A stretch of 64,000 nucleotides of DNA from Hyphomicrobiaceae bacterium. GTDB lineage: Bacteria; Pseudomonadota; Alphaproteobacteria; Rhizobiales; Hyphomicrobiaceae. Below the pieces are notes generated by a model that saw only the letters and a program-made list of their open reading frames with translations, ran no database searches and was not told the origin of the DNA. The position numbers were made by a program, and so were the translations under genes. Position 1 is the first letter of the stretch, and each line of letters begins with the position of its first letter. Shown in pieces: positions 39,537-49,768 of the stretch. The stretch covers positions 18,044-82,043 of the forward strand of contig WBUN01000018.1 in the NCBI GenBank assembly GCA_008933705.1. Reading direction: 5' to 3'.

Positions 39537-40321
39537 CGAGCGTCTCCGGCGGTGTTGCGACCGTGGTCCTCGATCGCCCGCCGGTCAACGCCATCACCGA
39601 GCAGTGGGTGGAATCGTTCAACGCCAAGCTCGACGAGGTCGTCGGCGGCACCGACTGCAAGGTCCTGCACATCCGATCCAGCCAGAAAGTGTTCTGCGCC
39701 GGTGCCGATCTCCAGGAGGTGCACGAACGCATGAACGTGCGGGATGGCCCGGAGCGGATGTATTCCTTCGTGGCCGGCATCCAGCGCCTCTATGCGCGCA
39801 TCGAGCGATTGCCGCAGGTCACGGTGGCGGAGATCGGGGGGGCGGCCATGGGCGGCGGGCTGGAGCTGGCGCTCGCATGCGATCTGCGCGTTGCAGCGCG
39901 TGAAGCCAAGCTCGGCCTGCCGGAAGCGCGGCTGGGATTGATTCCAGGTGCCGGCGGAACGCAGCGCCTCAGCATGCTGTGCGGGCCGTCCGTGGCGACC
40001 CGGCTCATCCTGGGCGCAGAGGTCGTCGACGGGGCAACGGCGCAAGGGCTTGGCCTCGTGCAGTGGGCGGTGCCGCGCGCCGAGCTCACCGAGCGCACAG
40101 CCGAGATCATCGGGCGGATAGACGCGCTTCCCGCAGGTGCGCTTGCTGCGGCCAAGGCGTGCATCGCAGCAGCACGAGGGGGCGGGCGCAACGGGTACTC
40201 CGAGGAGCTCGAAGCGACACGCCGGCTGCTGAGCGACGCGGAGACACGGCAGAGGGTCGAGGCGTTTCTGGCGGGCGCCGCCCACAGCGCGCCCGGGAAA
40301 AGGAAAGGAGCATCTGCATGA
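39527..40321 (+). CDS. enoyl-CoA hydratase/isomerase
   Basis: FCAGADLQEVHE, GGAAMGGGLELALACDLRVAA, LGLIPGAGGTQRL. Confidence 0.85.
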   Translation: MFMTSVSGGVATVVLDRPPVNAITEQWVESFNAKLDEVVGGTDCKVLHIRSSQKVFCAGADLQEVHERMNVRDGPERMYSFVAGIQRLYARIERLPQVTVAEIGGAAMGGGLELALACDLRVAAREAKLGLPEARLGLIPGAGGTQRLSMLCGPSVATRLILGAEVVDGATAQGLGLVQWAVPRAELTERTAEIIGRIDALPAGALAAAKACIAAARGGGRNGYSEELEATRRLLSDAETRQRVEAFLAGAAHSAPGKRKGASA

Positions 40322-41064
40322 GACTGGATGGAAAGACCGCGCTGGTCACGGGCGGCGCGTCCGGGATCGGCAGGGCGACGGTGATGGAGCTGGCCCGCTG
40401 CGGTGCGACGGTCATCTGTGCGGATGTGGACGCCACAAGAGGTGCGCAGCTCGTGCGGGAGGCAGCGGAAACGAGAATCGCCATCGAGTTCTTGGCCGTC
40501 GACCTCGCCGATGCCGGCTCGGCCCGCCGCTGCGCCGGCGAGGCGCTCAAGCGTCATCCTCGCATCGACATACTCGTCAATGCGGCGGGTTGGAACGACA
40601 TCCAGCCGTTTGTCGATAACCCTCCCGAGTACATGGATCGCGTCGTTGCCATCAATCTCGGCGGGACTTTGCATCTCACGCAGGCCCTGCTGCCCTCCAT
40701 GATTGCGGCCGGCAGGGGAAAGATCGTCAACGTCTCGAGCGACGCGGGGCGTGTGGGCAGCTCGGGAGAGACCACCTATGCCGCCGCCAAAGGCGGCGTC
40801 ATCGCGTTCACCAAGTCGCTCGCCCGCGAGGTGGCGCGCTATTCGATCAACGTCAACTGCGTCTGCCCGGGGCCAACCGACACGCCGATGCTCCAGTCTC
40901 GCCCCGACAAGCTCAAGGAAGCATTCATCCGGGCGATCCCGTTCCGGCGATTTGCCAAGCCCCAGGAGATCGCAGACGCAATTCTATTCTTTGCCAGCCC
41001 CCGCTCCGACTACATCACCGGCCAGGTGTTGAGCGTCAGCGGCGGGCTTACGTTTGCCGGCTGA
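40318..41064 (+). CDS. SDR-family dehydrogenase (3-hydroxyacyl-CoA dehydrogenase/BadH-like)
   Basis: [47 protein letters not shown] overlap. Confidence 0.82.
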   Translation: MRLDGKTALVTGGASGIGRATVMELARCGATVICADVDATRGAQLVREAAETRIAIEFLAVDLADAGSARRCAGEALKRHPRIDILVNAAGWNDIQPFVDNPPEYMDRVVAINLGGTLHLTQALLPSMIAAGRGKIVNVSSDAGRVGSSGETTYAAAKGGVIAFTKSLAREVARYSINVNCVCPGPTDTPMLQSRPDKLKEAFIRAIPFRRFAKPQEIADAILFFASPRSDYITGQVLSVSGGLTFAG

Positions 41065-41075
41065 AGGAGACGACG

Positions 41076-41966
41076 ATGTCCACGACTACGGGAGCAGCAA
41101 AGTCGCAACCGGAAGCGACAGCCCAGAGGTTTCGCCCTTTGCGCATCAATTTCGCAGACTTCAAACCCCGGCATTTTGTTTGGCAGCTCGACGGCAAGGT
41201 CGCGACGCTGACGCTCAACCGGCCCGAGCGGAAGAATCCCTTGACGCTCGAATCCTACGCCGAGCTGCGCGACACCTTCCGCGATCTCGTCTACGCCGAC
41301 GACGTCAAGAGCATCGTCATTGCCGGAGCGGGCGGCAACTTCTGCTCCGGGGGCGACGTGCACGAAATCATCGGTCCTCTCGTTGAGATGCAGCGCAAGG
41401 GCGACATGGGCGGGCTGCTCGGCTTCACGCGCATGACCGGTGATCTCGTCAAGGCCATGCGCGCCTGCCCGCAGCCGATTGTGGCCGCGATCGATGGGGT
41501 CTGTGCCGGCGCCGGCGCCATCCTGGCGATGGCATCCGATCTGCGCTACGGCACGGCCCGCAGCAAGACGGCCTTTCTGTTCGTGCGCGTCGGACTTGCC
41601 GGCGCAGACATGGGCGCGTGCAACATGCTGCCCCGGATCGTCGGGTCGGGGCGGGCCGCCGAGCTGCTGTACACTGGCCGAGCCATGGACGGAGATGAAG
41701 CCGAGCGCTGGGGATTCCTCAACAGGCTGTGCGAGCCGAACGCCTTGTTGGGCGAGGCGCAGTCCTTGGCGCGATCCCTTGCCGATGGTCCGACCTTCGC
41801 GCATGCGATGACCAAGCGCTGCATGCATGAGGAGTGGAGCATGGGGGTTGACGAGGCCATCGAGGCAGAGGCGCAGGCCCAGGCCATCTGCATGCAGACA
41901 AAGGACTACGAGCGGGCCTATGAGGCGTTCGTCAACAAGAGGAAGCCGGTCTTCCAGGGCAATTGA
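41076..41966 (+). CDS. enoyl-CoA hydratase family protein
   Basis: [70 protein letters not shown]. Confidence 0.85.
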   Translation: MSTTTGAAKSQPEATAQRFRPLRINFADFKPRHFVWQLDGKVATLTLNRPERKNPLTLESYAELRDTFRDLVYADDVKSIVIAGAGGNFCSGGDVHEIIGPLVEMQRKGDMGGLLGFTRMTGDLVKAMRACPQPIVAAIDGVCAGAGAILAMASDLRYGTARSKTAFLFVRVGLAGADMGACNMLPRIVGSGRAAELLYTGRAMDGDEAERWGFLNRLCEPNALLGEAQSLARSLADGPTFAHAMTKRCMHEEWSMGVDEAIEAEAQAQAICMQTKDYERAYEAFVNKRKPVFQGN

Positions 41967-41992
41967 CGGCTACTGCACCAGGTATCGATCGC

Positions 41993-42406
41993 TCAGCGGA
42001 TCAGGGATCGTATCTTCGGCAGAACGGAATTGCGCCATTGGCTTTCGCCGAAGCTCTGCTGGACAATCCTTTCGTCCGCGATGACAAGCCATAGCGGCAC
42101 GCCCGCTCCGCGGCCGAGACGGTCACGGTAGGTGCGCAGGTCGTCAGGCCAATACTCGTCTTTGAGCACGTCCCGCAGCGTCGGCGCCTTCACCTCGCGG
42201 TAGACGATGCGCGCGAATTCCGGCGAGGCCCGAAAGGTCATCGCCTCCGTGCCTTGCCACGAGCGGCAAGGAGCGCAGTCTTCCGCTCCCACATAGAGAA
42301 GCATCAGATCGCGTGCGGCCGATGGTCGTGAGCTGAGCCAGCCGAGCGCAAGGCCTGCGCCTGCAAGCATCAGCACGGTCGCGCCAATCCATCCTCGCGT
42401 CGTCAT
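41993..42406 (-). CDS. thioredoxin-like membrane-anchored/periplasmic protein
   Basis: N-terminal TM; VGAEDCAPCRSWQG (CxxC), thioredoxin-like spacing and PLWLVI. Confidence 0.55.
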   Translation of the reverse strand: MTTRGWIGATVLMLAGAGLALGWLSSRPSAARDLMLLYVGAEDCAPCRSWQGTEAMTFRASPEFARIVYREVKAPTLRDVLKDEYWPDDLRTYRDRLGRGAGVPLWLVIADERIVQQSFGESQWRNSVLPKIRSLIR

Positions 42407-42469
42407 CGGCTGGTCTCAACCCCCACCTTGCGGCTGGGAAGCACGCTATTGGGAGGCGCAGCCATTGCC

Positions 42470-42483
42470 TTGACTGATGTCAA
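42470..42483. promoter_or_regulatory. Crp/Fnr-type box TTGACTGATGTCAA
   Basis: TTGAC-N4-GTCAA dyad 64 bp upstream of the thioredoxin-like gene start (42406, minus strand). Confidence 0.55.
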
Positions 42484-42516
42484 TTTGCCGGGTTCGCCGA
42501 GTGGGCGCCGGATGGA

Positions 42517-43233
42517 TCAGGACGCGGCCGCCGACATGGCAGACGTCAGCCACGCGCCGAGAGCCTCCTGACCCGACTTGGTGACCATGGCGCCGTATCG
42601 GCGGGCGTCGGAGCGGAGGCGAGAAATGTCAATCCTTGCGGCGGAAAGCTCGCACGCGTGCCCGATGAGCCATCGCTCCAAGAGGCGAGGGTCAGCCTCC
42701 ATGTGAAATTGGAGGCCCAGGACATGCGATCCGATCGCGAAGGCCTGGTTGTCGGTGATCGCAGTCGATGCGAGCCGCCTCGCCCCGGCCGGCAGGTCGA
42801 ACGTATCCCCATGCCAGTGCAGCACTTGCCAGTCGGCCTGCTCCAGATGGGCCAGGCAAGAGCTGCGACCCTCGGATGTCGGCGTGATCGGCCCATAGCC
42901 GATCTCCTTGGCCCTGCCGGCATAGACACTTGCACCCGCGGCGCGGGCAATGAGTTGCGCCCCCAAGCAGATGCCCAGCGTCGGGCGGGCAGTGGTCAGG
43001 CGGTGTTCCAGCAGGCGAAGCTCAGGGAGCAGAAACGGGTAGATGCTCTCATCGTAGGCTGCGATCGGGCCGCCCAGGACGACCACAAGGTCGGCGGTCC
43101 TCAGCTCAGGGGACGCCAGATCATCGATCCCCGCCTCGACATACCTGGCATCGAAGCCAGCGCGTGCAAGGACAGGCGCGAAGGTTCCCAAGTCCTCGAA
43201 CGCCACGTGCCGGATCACGACCGCCGTCTTCAT
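42517..43233 (-). CDS. class I glutamine amidotransferase (GMP synthase-like)
   Basis: VVLGGPIAAYDE, PTLGICLGAQLIARAAGA, LGLQFHMEADPRLLE. Confidence 0.82.
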   Translation of the reverse strand: MKTAVVIRHVAFEDLGTFAPVLARAGFDARYVEAGIDDLASPELRTADLVVVLGGPIAAYDESIYPFLLPELRLLEHRLTTARPTLGICLGAQLIARAAGASVYAGRAKEIGYGPITPTSEGRSSCLAHLEQADWQVLHWHGDTFDLPAGARRLASTAITDNQAFAIGSHVLGLQFHMEADPRLLERWLIGHACELSAARIDISRLRSDARRYGAMVTKSGQEALGAWLTSAMSAAAS

Positions 43234-43246
43234 GCAGCACTCCTAC

Positions 43247-44284
43247 TTACGGCCATGCATCGGCCAGTTCATGTGCTTCCGGGTCGGGACGATGATGTGT
43301 TGGCCGCCGCTCCAGCAGAAACTGCGGATAAAGGGAAACGACCACGTCTCCGTGCTGATTGCGCCCTTCCGTGCCTGCGACCAGCAGGCCCCATCGACCG
43401 TGGCCGCCGGCGTTGACCTTATGCTCCGCCCAGCCGCGAAAGCTGATGTGATCTCCTATCGACACCGGTGCCTGCCAGCGCAACCATCTTGCGCCGGTTG
43501 CGGGTCCGAGAGCGGGCACAGGGCAACCGTCTGCCGCGAGCTGCGCGGCGCGACGCTTGTAGTACGCGACGATCAGGCTCATCCACGCTGCCACAACATG
43601 CCAGTCGCTGACGTGCCGGCCGCTGCCGGTTTCGATGCACTCCTTGCTGCCAGCCATAATGCTCTCGAACATGGATACGTTGGCCGAGTCGAAGGTGTAG
43701 CTTCCAAGTGCGATCTCATCCCCGCAGCAGACATCCTCGAAGTACTTTATCAAGTGGTTGCCCGGTCGCGACATGACCTTGGCTCGTCTCGGCGCGCGCA
43801 CCTCGCAGGGTGGCCGTGGCATACGGGTCCGGCTCTTCCGCGCCCCATATGGCTCGCCAAACAGCAACTGGCAAGACCAGCGAACCACGATTTCGCCGAG
43901 CTGGTTTCGTGCTTCAACCTCTGCATGGCGTCGCGTGACCGCTGGGTCACAGGAACATGGCAAGGAAGCGCCCAGTCTCACCTCGCACACGAGATCGTCG
44001 CCGGGTCGAACGGGCCTCAGCCATCGCAGATCGTCGATGCTCCCCATGCCGAGATAGCGCGTATGGCCCGCGAAGGCTTTCCGGAGATCCTGGGCGATCA
44101 AGGCGCACGTTTGCCACCCGGAAGCCGCAAGCCCGCGCAGCGGCGTTGCCTCGGCGGCGCGCTCGTCCATGTGCGCCGGCTGGGGATCGAATGCGCCGGC
44201 AAATGCGATGATGCTGTCCCTGTCGAAACGGCGGGGCTCGGTTCGAAGGATCGGATTGCGTCTGGAAATCGATGGTTGGCTCAT
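43247..44284 (-). CDS. double-hotdog MaoC-like dehydratase-family protein
   Basis: FAGAFDPQPAHMDERAAEATPLRGLAASGWQTCALIAQ (MaoC hydratase motif); second hotdog YFEDVCCGDEIALGSYTF. Confidence 0.75.
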   Translation of the reverse strand: MSQPSISRRNPILRTEPRRFDRDSIIAFAGAFDPQPAHMDERAAEATPLRGLAASGWQTCALIAQDLRKAFAGHTRYLGMGSIDDLRWLRPVRPGDDLVCEVRLGASLPCSCDPAVTRRHAEVEARNQLGEIVVRWSCQLLFGEPYGARKSRTRMPRPPCEVRAPRRAKVMSRPGNHLIKYFEDVCCGDEIALGSYTFDSANVSMFESIMAGSKECIETGSGRHVSDWHVVAAWMSLIVAYYKRRAAQLAADGCPVPALGPATGARWLRWQAPVSIGDHISFRGWAEHKVNAGGHGRWGLLVAGTEGRNQHGDVVVSLYPQFLLERRPTHHRPDPEAHELADAWP

Positions 44285-44550
44285 GGCTGCTGCCCGGAAT
44301 CGCGGCTGACCGCCGTCCTTGGACCTGTCGAGCGTTGTCGCAAATCTGAGATATCGAACATGGCAGTGGAAAAGACGTACCGCACCATATCGATGGTCAG
44401 AAGATCAATGCTCCGCTCGAATCGGCTGCACCGGGATGCATGAAGATTGGTGAGGCGCGTTCCTGCCTTGACTTCGGTTAACCGCGCTCTGGTTTGCCAA
44501 TGCATTCCACGCCCTGCTTGTGGAAGACGCCGGGGGGCGTCGAGCTCTCC

Positions 44551-45762
44551 TTACGGCGAAGCGGGGGTATCCCTGCGTCGGCGCAGGAGCATGGGGCCGT
44601 AGGCCGCAGCGAATGCCGCGAAGGCCACGATCCAGGCGATTCCTGCGGCCGGCAGCAGCAGCAGGGTAAGGTGGGGCGCGAGCGCGGACGCTATTCTCAG
44701 CAGCGCAGCCAGAAGAACGGCACCGTAGATGGCGATGGTCGTGCGGGTTGCGGCAAGCGGACGGCCGGTGTGGCCGAGGCTGGCGCGGGTCATGACGGCG
44801 AGGGTCATCGTTCCTATGGCGCCGGTGGTCCATGCGTGAATGCCGGCGCTGGCGGCAATGTGTCCATGCGACAGCTCGGCCGCGCCCGTCAGGATGTATC
44901 CGAGCGGCACGAAGAAATAGGCCGCGTGAAGGATCGCCACCAGCGGCTCGCGCAGGGTCCGATGCGGCGCCCAGCGGGCTTGCCTGACGAGATGGAGCAG
45001 CCCGGCGAGCACAAGGATGCCGCCACCGGCCCATCCCGGCACGTTCATCTGTGCAGTCGCGATCCACGTGCCGAGCGCGACGATGCCGGCCGTCGTGGCG
45101 AGGGTGTCGAATGTGCCGGGTGGGCGCGGCAGCGGTCCCGGATTGGATCGCCTGATCCAGTTGGATGTGAAGCTCGGCACGATGCGGCCGCCGATCAGTG
45201 TGATCAGGGTCAGAACGGTGCCGATGGCCAGGCGATCGGACATTTCGGGCCTGCCGAAGCGCTCCACCTCCCAATGGAACAGCCCCTGTGCGAACAGCAG
45301 GATGGCGAGCAGCACGAGCACCTTCACGTTGCGCCAGTTCCTCGCGGAGACGACTTCGCGCGCTGCGATAGCGGTCAGGGCCGCAAGAAACGTGAGATCC
45401 AACAGCGCCGCAGACCAAGGCCCGAGGCTCGCCGGCACGATCACGGCGAGGCGGCCGGCCAGCCACAGCGAGACCAACGCGGCGAGCGGCCAGCCGACGA
45501 GGGGAGGGCGGCCGGTCCAGTTGGGGATTGCCGTGAGCAGGAAACCGGCGATGACGGCGGGCACGTAGCCGAAGAGCAGGGAATGCGCATGCCAAGCCAC
45601 AGGCGGCAGCGTGGTCGCGACGGCCTTGAGACCCAGGAACCAGGGCACCCATAGCACGATGGCGAGCGCGGCATGCAGAGCACCGAACAGGAAGAACGGC
45701 CTGAAGCCGTAGCCGAGTATGGCGGGTTGTTGCCACGCCACCCTGCGCGTCACGGTCGCCAT
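44551..45762 (-). CDS. nnrS: NnrS family protein
   Basis: GYGFRPFFLFGALHAALAIVLWVPWF, AWHAHSLLFGYVPAVIAGFLLTAIPNWTGRPP. Confidence 0.82.
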   Translation of the reverse strand: MATVTRRVAWQQPAILGYGFRPFFLFGALHAALAIVLWVPWFLGLKAVATTLPPVAWHAHSLLFGYVPAVIAGFLLTAIPNWTGRPPLVGWPLAALVSLWLAGRLAVIVPASLGPWSAALLDLTFLAALTAIAAREVVSARNWRNVKVLVLLAILLFAQGLFHWEVERFGRPEMSDRLAIGTVLTLITLIGGRIVPSFTSNWIRRSNPGPLPRPPGTFDTLATTAGIVALGTWIATAQMNVPGWAGGGILVLAGLLHLVRQARWAPHRTLREPLVAILHAAYFFVPLGYILTGAAELSHGHIAASAGIHAWTTGAIGTMTLAVMTRASLGHTGRPLAATRTTIAIYGAVLLAALLRIASALAPHLTLLLLPAAGIAWIVAFAAFAAAYGPMLLRRRRDTPASP

Positions 45763-45793
45763 GATGCCAGTCGCCTCTCTTGCGAAATGCCGA

Positions 45794-47008
45794 TCAGCAG
45801 GAACGCCGGCCAACGGTGCCGGCGTCTGCGAGCAAGGGCCAATAGCCGTAGAGCCAGACGAGGAATGCGAGAGCCCACGCGATGGCGCTCGCCACATGCT
45901 GATTGCCCGGCAGAGAAACGCCGAGATCAGGAAGCACGCGCAGAGCAGTGGCCGCGACCAGCAGAAGGAAGGCGAGCTTGGCCGCTGCCGGCAGGCGCAA
46001 GGCGTGATTGGTGTGCATCAGCCCGGCGATGGAAAACACCGCCAGCACGCTGAGGCCCAATCCGCCAAGGAGCGCCACGTGCAGCCCGGACGACTCCGTG
46101 AGAGGCGCCCCGAGCCGGGACGCACCCACCGCCAGCAGACCCAATCCGGCGAGCGCGGAGGCCCCGAACAGACACAGGATTTCGGCGCGCATGAACGGAC
46201 GGCCAATGAATGACTCGCCGGCCCGATCGAGGAAGGCAGCGCCGGCGGCAAGGCACAGGTAGCCGCGAACCTCGATCGACGCGCCTGCAACCTCGCCGGC
46301 GAGCGCGATCGCAACCAAGCCCGGCGCAAGATTCCGGCGACCGGGATGGGGCCTATACGGGCTGGTTGTCTCGCTGGGATCGAGCACGAGATTGGTAACG
46401 GGCACGGCAACCCGCGCCAACGCGAGGCCCAAGAGGCCGAGGAAGGCGAGGCCAAGGGCCGTCAATCCTCGCGCCGCGAGCTGTGTGTCCGCGCCGATGA
46501 AGCCGATGCGCGTGGTCACCTCGGCGGCGAGAAGCACCAGCAGCCAGAACATGAAACCGGAAAGGCTTGTCGTCCGTCTCTGCCAGCTGACGCGCCCGAC
46601 ATAGACGAGCAGAGCGCCGAGCCACAGGCCGTCGGCGAGAGCTCCGAGAGCGCCGAGCAGATCGAAGCCGAGAACGCCGACGCAACGCCCGACTCCCCAC
46701 AGGACGGCCAACGGCCACAGCAGGAGCGGGCCCGGCTGCTCGCTGTCCGTCCACTCCGGCACCGCCGTCGTCACGAAGCCGATCAGAGCCGCGCCATAGG
46801 CGCCGATGAGCATCTCGTGGGGATGCCATTGTGTCGCCGGCACCTGCCTTGCCAGCGGCAGATCGAAGCCCAGAACAACGACCCACAGGAAGGGCCACGC
46901 TGCGGCATAAAGCGCGCCGAGCGGAAAGAACAGGCGCAAGCCCTCGTCGGTGAGCACGCTCAGCAGCGATAGGCGCTCGCGACCCGACGTCTCCACCATC
47001 GGCGTCAT
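45794..47008 (-). CDS. NnrS family protein (second copy)
   Basis: GLRLFFPLGALYAAAWPFLW, QWHPHEMLIGAYGAALIGFVTTAVPEWT. Confidence 0.8.
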   Translation of the reverse strand: MTPMVETSGRERLSLLSVLTDEGLRLFFPLGALYAAAWPFLWVVVLGFDLPLARQVPATQWHPHEMLIGAYGAALIGFVTTAVPEWTDSEQPGPLLLWPLAVLWGVGRCVGVLGFDLLGALGALADGLWLGALLVYVGRVSWQRRTTSLSGFMFWLLVLLAAEVTTRIGFIGADTQLAARGLTALGLAFLGLLGLALARVAVPVTNLVLDPSETTSPYRPHPGRRNLAPGLVAIALAGEVAGASIEVRGYLCLAAGAAFLDRAGESFIGRPFMRAEILCLFGASALAGLGLLAVGASRLGAPLTESSGLHVALLGGLGLSVLAVFSIAGLMHTNHALRLPAAAKLAFLLLVAATALRVLPDLGVSLPGNQHVASAIAWALAFLVWLYGYWPLLADAGTVGRRSC

Positions 47009-47754
47009 GCCAGCCTCCGCTCGTCGACGTCGTTGACATGGCGAAAGAGCGCGTCCTCCGACAGGTAGCGGGCCACCTGCTCGAATACATCGCGGTCCGA
47101 CCGCCGGCCGGGTACACCCGGGATCACGCGCTCGCCGCTGATGCCCCAGCCGCGCGGATCCATCACGGCGATCCGATGCGCTATGCGGGCCGCCTCGAAG
47201 AGATCGTGCGTCACGAACAGGGCCGCGAACCCGGCCTCGCCTGCGGCGGCGATGACGAGGTCCTGCATCCGGCGCCGGAGTGCGACATCGAGAGCCGTAA
47301 AGGGCTCATCGAAGAAGACGAAATCGGGATTGAGAACGAGTGCTCGTGCGATCGCCACGCGCTGGCGCATTCCGCCCGAGAGCTCGACCGGGAACTTCTC
47401 GAGGTCCGATTCGTCGAGGGACACGCGCCGTGCCGCCGCCAGGGCGCGAGCCTGTCGCGCCTTTCGCCCGATCCCGGCGATGCGCAAGGGATAGGCAATG
47501 TTCTCGCGCGCGGTTGCCCACGGCATGAGGCGCGGCTCCTGGAACACCATGCCGTGCCGGGCATAGCGGGCGAGCACCCGGCCGCGCAGCGGCTCGAGAA
47601 TGCCCGCTGCAATATGAACGAGCGTGCTCTTGCCGCAACCCGACGGGCCGACGAGGGCAATGATCTCTCCTGCCGACACGGTGAGATCGACGCCGTCCAG
47701 CACCGTGCGCCCCAGGTACGCGTGGCCGATCCCCGACAACAGCAAGGCCGTCAT
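47005..47754 (-). CDS. ABC transporter ATP-binding protein (NitT/TauT type)
   Basis: ALVGPSGCGKSTLVHIAAG, LSGGMRQRVAIARALVLNPDFVFFDEP; ATGA overlap with nnrS2. Confidence 0.88.
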   Translation of the reverse strand: MTALLLSGIGHAYLGRTVLDGVDLTVSAGEIIALVGPSGCGKSTLVHIAAGILEPLRGRVLARYARHGMVFQEPRLMPWATARENIAYPLRIAGIGRKARQARALAAARRVSLDESDLEKFPVELSGGMRQRVAIARALVLNPDFVFFDEPFTALDVALRRRMQDLVIAAAGEAGFAALFVTHDLFEAARIAHRIAVMDPRGWGISGERVIPGVPGRRSDRDVFEQVARYLSEDALFRHVNDVDERRLA

Positions 47755-48572
47755 CGCTTGATGCCCCAGGGTCTGGCGGCCTCGCGCCACCGCTCGACCT
47801 CCGCGTGGACAGGACGGATCAGGCCGTACTCGACGGCGATCAGGGCAATGACCGCAATCAGCACCCAGGCCAGCGCCTCCGAGACGTCCAGGTTGGAGCG
47901 GGCGCGGGCGAGGCCGCCGCCGACGCCGCCCGCATTGGCCAGCACCTCCGCCATGACCGCGACCTTGAACGCGGTGCCGAGAGCCAGCACGAGGGCCGGA
48001 AAAACGTGGGCGCCGACATGGCGGAGCGCCAGCGTGGAGAACCGGACCCAGGCGTCAGCGCCGAACGCGCGCGCCATGTCATCGAGGCCCCGGTCGCGGG
48101 TCATGACGCCTTCCGCGGCGCCGACGAAGGCCAGTGGCACGGCCGCGATGATGACCGTCGTTACCACCATGCCGTTGGTCGAGCCGAACCAGATCATGGC
48201 CAGCACGATCCACGCGATCGGCGGCACGCCGAGCAACAGGGTCACCAGCGGCCGCGCCAGGCGCAACGCCGCCGCCGAGTAGCCGGCAAGCACGCCGGCA
48301 GCGATGCCCGCCAGCGAAGCGATGAGGAAGCCTGCAAGCGCACGCCCGACGGTTGTGCAGGCGATGAGCCAGTTGGCCCGCTCACCGGCAAGCTGCAGCA
48401 CGGAATGCGAGGTCGCCAGGGGCGACGGAAGGATGAATGAGCCGTAAGCCTCATGGCCCGCCTGCCACAGGGCGCAAAACAGAAACAGCGCGGACAGCCC
48501 GGCCCAGGAGGACCAGATGAAACGGCCCGCTCTTCCCGTGCGCATGGCCAGGGCAGCCATGATTCCCGTCAC
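47751..48572 (-). CDS. ABC transporter permease (NitT/TauT type)
   Basis: AGVLAGYSAAALRLARPLVTLLLGVPPIAWIVLAMIWFG; GTGA overlap with upstream SBP gene (alternative ATG 48560). Confidence 0.85.
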   Translation of the reverse strand: MTGIMAALAMRTGRAGRFIWSSWAGLSALFLFCALWQAGHEAYGSFILPSPLATSHSVLQLAGERANWLIACTTVGRALAGFLIASLAGIAAGVLAGYSAAALRLARPLVTLLLGVPPIAWIVLAMIWFGSTNGMVVTTVIIAAVPLAFVGAAEGVMTRDRGLDDMARAFGADAWVRFSTLALRHVGAHVFPALVLALGTAFKVAVMAEVLANAGGVGGGLARARSNLDVSEALAWVLIAVIALIAVEYGLIRPVHAEVERWREAARPWGIKR

Positions 48573-49582
48573 ATGTAGAACTCCGTTCCCGGCAGCTTCC
48601 CGCCGAGGATCGAGGCATCGGCTTCGGCGATCACGGCAAACATTGCCTCGAGCGCCGGGCGTGCCTCCGTAGCGCGCCTGCAGACAAGGTTGGACCACGC
48701 AATGGATTGCTCGATGATCGGCCATGGCAGCTCCAAAGCCGCTGCTGCATGGTTGGCCGCGGCGGCCGGCGTTGCCACCACGGCCGCCGTCGCTTCGGCC
48801 AGCCGCGCGTGTATCCGCGCGATGAGATCGGGGTGCCGGTCGCGGAACGCGGTTGTGACGGCAAGGCCGGCCTGCGGCAAGGTCGCCCGGTCCTGTCCGG
48901 TGATCTCCGACCAGAGCTTCTGCACATCCATCACGCGGGCGATGGACTTGCCCGCCACCTTGCCCCGCACGATGGCGGCCGTCGCCGCCGGCTCGGGCAC
49001 AAGGGCGGCATCAAGGCGCCCCGCGAGGAGGAGTTGAATGGCCTCGATCGGCGTTCCCGTGGTCTCCACCGTCAGATCGTTGCCTGCCGCCATCCCTTTT
49101 GCCTTCAGGATGCGGCGGAACACGAACTCCGGCGTGTCGTTGCGGAATGGCACGGCGATCTTGCGACCGCGCAGAGATGCCATCGTGGTGAGCGCCGGGT
49201 CGTTTGCCACGATATAGAGGAGGCCGTCCGTCATGACGTTGACCAGCCGCACGCCGAGCCCCCTGTTGAAGAGATTGGCCGCGACCTGGGTCGGGACGAT
49301 AACGACCTGCATCGTGCCGGAGGTCAGGCCCGCGCGCATCTCATCGGGGTTGCGCCAGGCCTTGAACTCCACTTTGTCGGCAACGTCGCGCAGCATCCTG
49401 GCCGCCACCGCATGCGCGAGGGTGATCGATGGCCCGGCGGGCGGCCCCCACAGCGTGAGCTGAGGCAGCGGTGCAGCCAGTGCCTTACCGGCCCAGCCGA
49501 GCGGGCCGAACGAAGGGATGGCGGCCGACCCGCAGAACCTGAGGGCGTCCCGGCGGCTGATGGGCGCTGGAAATTTCGGCAT
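48569..49582 (-). CDS. ABC transporter substrate-binding protein (NMT1/SsuA-like, Tat-type signal)
   Basis: SRRDALRFCGSAAIPS signal; TSGTMQVVIVPTQVAANLFNRG, LRGRKIAVPFRNDTPEFVFRRIL. Confidence 0.82.
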   Translation of the reverse strand: MPKFPAPISRRDALRFCGSAAIPSFGPLGWAGKALAAPLPQLTLWGPPAGPSITLAHAVAARMLRDVADKVEFKAWRNPDEMRAGLTSGTMQVVIVPTQVAANLFNRGLGVRLVNVMTDGLLYIVANDPALTTMASLRGRKIAVPFRNDTPEFVFRRILKAKGMAAGNDLTVETTGTPIEAIQLLLAGRLDAALVPEPAATAAIVRGKVAGKSIARVMDVQKLWSEITGQDRATLPQAGLAVTTAFRDRHPDLIARIHARLAEATAAVVATPAAAANHAAAALELPWPIIEQSIAWSNLVCRRATEARPALEAMFAVIAEADASILGGKLPGTEFYM

Positions 49583-49669
49583 GGTCTCCCGGCTTTCCGA
49601 ATGACGCTTCGTCTGTGGAGTAATTTCCATACTCTCACAGTCAAGTAATAGAACATCGCGCGGCGCGAG

Positions 49670-49683
49670 TTGACTTTGGTCAA
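49670..49683. promoter_or_regulatory. Crp/Fnr-type box TTGACTTTGGTCAA
   Basis: TTGAC-N4-GTCAA 88 bp upstream of ABC SBP start (49582, minus). Confidence 0.6.
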
Positions 49684-49768
49684 ACGACGCGCGACGGCGA
49701 CGCCGCAGCCCTGCCCTTGAAGAGGAACAAGGCGTGCGGCTGTATACCTCGTGCTCCGCGCCGCCCGT

